Below the pieces are notes generated by a model that saw only the letters and a list, made by a program, of their open reading frames with translations, was not told the origin of the DNA and did not search any database. From positions 1 through 10,059 of the forward strand of contig CAJVPP010004126.1 of assembly GCA_910592005.1 (NCBI GenBank): a DNA stretch of 10,059 nt, read 5' to 3'. The DNA comes from Funneliformis mosseae (taxonomy: Eukaryota > Glomeromycota > Glomeromycetes > Glomerales > Glomeraceae). This document shows positions 8,671 through 10,059 of this stretch, piece by piece; position 1 is the stretch's first letter; each line of letters opens with the position of its first letter. The position numbers and the translations under genes are program-made.

Positions 8671-9744
8671 ATGAGTATCAAAGAACTCAATTAATATACA
8701 CTAAAAATATGTAACCTCTTAGAAGATGATAAAGAGAAAAAATACCAGGCTTATAATCGTTTCCAAAAAGTGTATCAATTTAGCAAAAAACAGGCATTTA
8801 CATTGATTTCTAATCAAAAAAATAGGTGATATAAAAGTTAAACACTAGTAATGATCTTAAAAGCTAAAGTAAATATAAGCCAAATATCTGATATTATTCC
8901 AAAAGAAGAGACTGTTAGAGAAACAGCTTAGCATATTATATAGAATGATTTTAGTGAAAAAAAAGTAAGAGCTGTAACAAAAGTTTTTAGTAAGATAGTC
9001 TCTAATTCTATTGCTAGTACATCAAGCTCTCTAAGTTCTGAATGGAATTGTGAAAGCTTAATATCTCAGAGGCAATAATCAAAATTATGAAGATTTGAAA
9101 GATGATCACTTTATCGAATAAATCCAAAGAATAGTTTACTATATAAAAATGAAAAAATCGATATCTTAAAACACTTTTTATTAAAATCTATTAAGAAAAG
9201 ATTAGATAAGTATAATATAACTAAAATATCTAATAAACAGACTCTCGCTGATGTAATGATAATGTTTTATATTTGACCTATTGAAATTAAAAACCTGCGT
9301 ATATTTAATAGAAGTGTAACTAGATATGCAAAAAACAAATAGAAACAAAACAATCCTTAAGTATTTAGATCACTTAAAAAGAATGAAGAGTGGATAAGGC
9401 AATTGCTCACATAGATTCAGAAAGCAATATTTTCCAGACAGTTGAAAGACCCTGAAAAGCCTAGATTTATATATTTAAATGCATTTCTGAAAAAGAATGA
9501 ATTTATCCTTGAGAATGGTAAACTACTACTTCCTAGTATTTTATGTAAATTGAGAGCAGTATTTACATTTGTGATACATGAGTTTAAGTATACATTAAAA
9601 GTTAATACTTATGCCAGTGAAGCATTTTGTTACAGTTCTAATAACTAAATTTTTCCATCAAAGAGATATACTATAATCAATATACGAAAAAGAGGAGAAC
9701 TATATAATTAAGCAAATACATTCAAAATCTTTGATGAAAACTAA
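8671..9744 (+). pseudogene. Tyrosine-recombinase-like integrase, decayed by stops only
   Basis: One frame runs 358 codons from ATG 8671 (MSIKELN) to TAA 9742 with no frameshift and 15 stops: TAA at 8692, 8839, 9076, 9358, 9646, 9709, 9742; TAG at 8929, 8941, 9340, 9412; TGA at 8827, 9088, 9103, 9274. The first part is Lys/Glu-rich and helical. From about 9160 it looks like a tyrosine recombinase: KHFLLKSIKKRLDKYNI, then TLADVMIMFYI-stop-PIEIKNLRI, which fits box I (R-x-x-E-I-x-x-L) with the catalytic Arg codon now TGA (9274). Box II would be LLLPSILCKLRAVF (Cys at 9544 where Arg is expected), then SEAFCYSSNN (9619-9645, fitting the LRHS element with Arg and His changed to Cys and Tyr), and a candidate nucleophile Tyr at 9667 in KRYTIINIRKRG. 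It would have integrated and excised the element. This copy is dead. The call rests on motif order and memory of related mycorrhizal proteins. Confidence 0.55.
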
Positions 9745-9984
9745 TTGCAAAGAGGATTGAGATATTATTTATTAATTTTATTTTTTGCTTGAGACAAGAT
9801 ATATCATATATAAAATATCACAAAAATGATCAGAATGGAATTAACCAATAATTAAAATCATTCATCAATATATCTAGCAAGCAGGAAGTTATCAGAAATA
9901 TAAAGAAATTAGCCAAGTTATTAGGATTAAATAAGCAGAAGCTGGAATCTCTATAGAACTACCTGCAAAATACAAAAGTAAATA
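9745..9984. other. Decayed possibly coding tail after the recombinase
   Basis: The recombinase frame continues with further stops (9790, 9811) to about 9850. After that two frames look equally protein-like: frame 3 reads SKQEVIRNIKKLAKLLGLNK (from about 9871), and frame 2 reads AEAGISIELPAKYKSKYSQL (ending at about 9991). I cannot choose between them. The sequence is cut by the terminal motif at 9985, so the original end of this element may have been displaced by an insertion. Confidence 0.3.
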
Positions 9985-10059
9985 CAGTCAACTCTTGATA
10001 TAGTGAACTCTTGATATAACGAATTTTTTAAACAAATATAATAAAAATACTCTTGTTAT
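9983..10059. mobile_element. Terminus of a Tc1/pogo-like DNA transposon, running off the window
   Basis: At 9983 the sequence reads TA then CAGTCAACTCTTGATATAG, followed by a second AACTCTTGATATA. The copies start at 9990 and 10006, a 16-bp period (AACTCTTGATATAGTG, AACTCTTGATATAACG). A TA target dinucleotide, a CAGT tip and short internal repeats are typical of pogo/Tigger-like elements, which move by a DDE transposase and duplicate TA. Only the first 75 bp are present; no coding part is seen. A MITE with the same ends is equally possible. Confidence 0.55.

Larger units (their letters stand above)
1276..9744 (+). mobile_element. Putative composite element: primase-helicase plus tyrosine recombinase (decayed)
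   Basis: Two co-directional, equally decayed coding regions are joined here as one hypothetical element: a primase-helicase (1276-8280, split by a later insertion) and a tyrosine-recombinase-like protein (8671-9744). The grouping is inference. It rests on shared strand, a short spacer of about 390 bp, the same kind of decay, and the logic that a replication protein plus an integrase would make a self-mobilising unit. Crypton elements carry a tyrosine recombinase without a primase; virophages and Polinton-like viruses often combine primase-SF3 helicase with a tyrosine integrase. No capsid or packaging gene is visible. Neither end is defined, so the coordinates only span the coding parts. Two unrelated neighbouring elements remain possible. 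Confidence 0.4.

Noticed and set aside
1276..9744. Alternative genetic code (TAA/TAG as Gln, or TGA as Trp)
   Set aside because: TAA, TAG and TGA all interrupt, at Gln, Arg and Trp positions alike; frameshifts and lost catalytic residues accompany them. A dead element fits better than recoding.
1..10059. AT-rich bacterial endosymbiont or organelle DNA
   Set aside because: No intact bacterial or mitochondrial gene, no ribosomal or tRNA gene seen, and nested inverted-repeat transposons are typical of a eukaryotic nuclear genome.

Overview
The window looks like a stretch of transposon graveyard from a very AT-rich eukaryotic nuclear genome. An arbuscular mycorrhizal fungus (Glomeromycotina, Rhizophagus- or Gigaspora-like) is my best guess. 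I base this on composition, on nested decayed elements, and on remembered resemblance of three decayed proteins to multicopy families annotated in those fungi; no search was run. There is no intact protein gene: every convincing coding stretch is broken by stops, and two of the three are also frameshifted.

Layout. 1-600 is a CpG-rich repeat block: a 51-bp minisatellite between inverted TCGA-rich arms. 601-1275 is AT-rich leader. 1276-2800 (+) is the N-terminal half of a primase of the archaeo-eukaryotic type (AEP). 6373-7725 (+) is the matching C-terminal half, a superfamily 3 (D5-like) helicase, with a further decayed tail to 8280. The two halves are separated by about 3.6 kb. Most of this gap is a separate transposon (3319-6370) with degenerate terminal inverted repeats and a decayed DDE-type, zinc-finger transposase on the minus strand (6062 to 3830). 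After a 390-bp spacer, 8671-9744 (+) is a decayed tyrosine-recombinase-like protein. At 9985 a third kind of element begins: TA followed by CAGT and a 16-bp internal repeat, resembling a Tc1/pogo-type terminus running off the window.

The most interesting reading is that the primase-helicase and the tyrosine recombinase, co-directional and similarly decayed, were one mobile element encoding both a replication protein and its own integrase, later split by a DDE transposon. Virophages and Polinton-like viruses pair the same kinds of protein, but no capsid gene is visible here.

Decay is mostly by substitution. Stops sit where Gln, Arg or Trp is expected, and catalytic Arg/His/Cys/Asp positions have become Cys/Tyr/Tyr/Asn. 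This is the pattern of C-to-T change on both strands, as in repeat-induced mutation or methyl-cytosine deamination. CpG is almost absent from the sampled stretch next to the repeat block (1 CpG in 601-1260) but frequent within it (24 CpG in 1-600, by eye).
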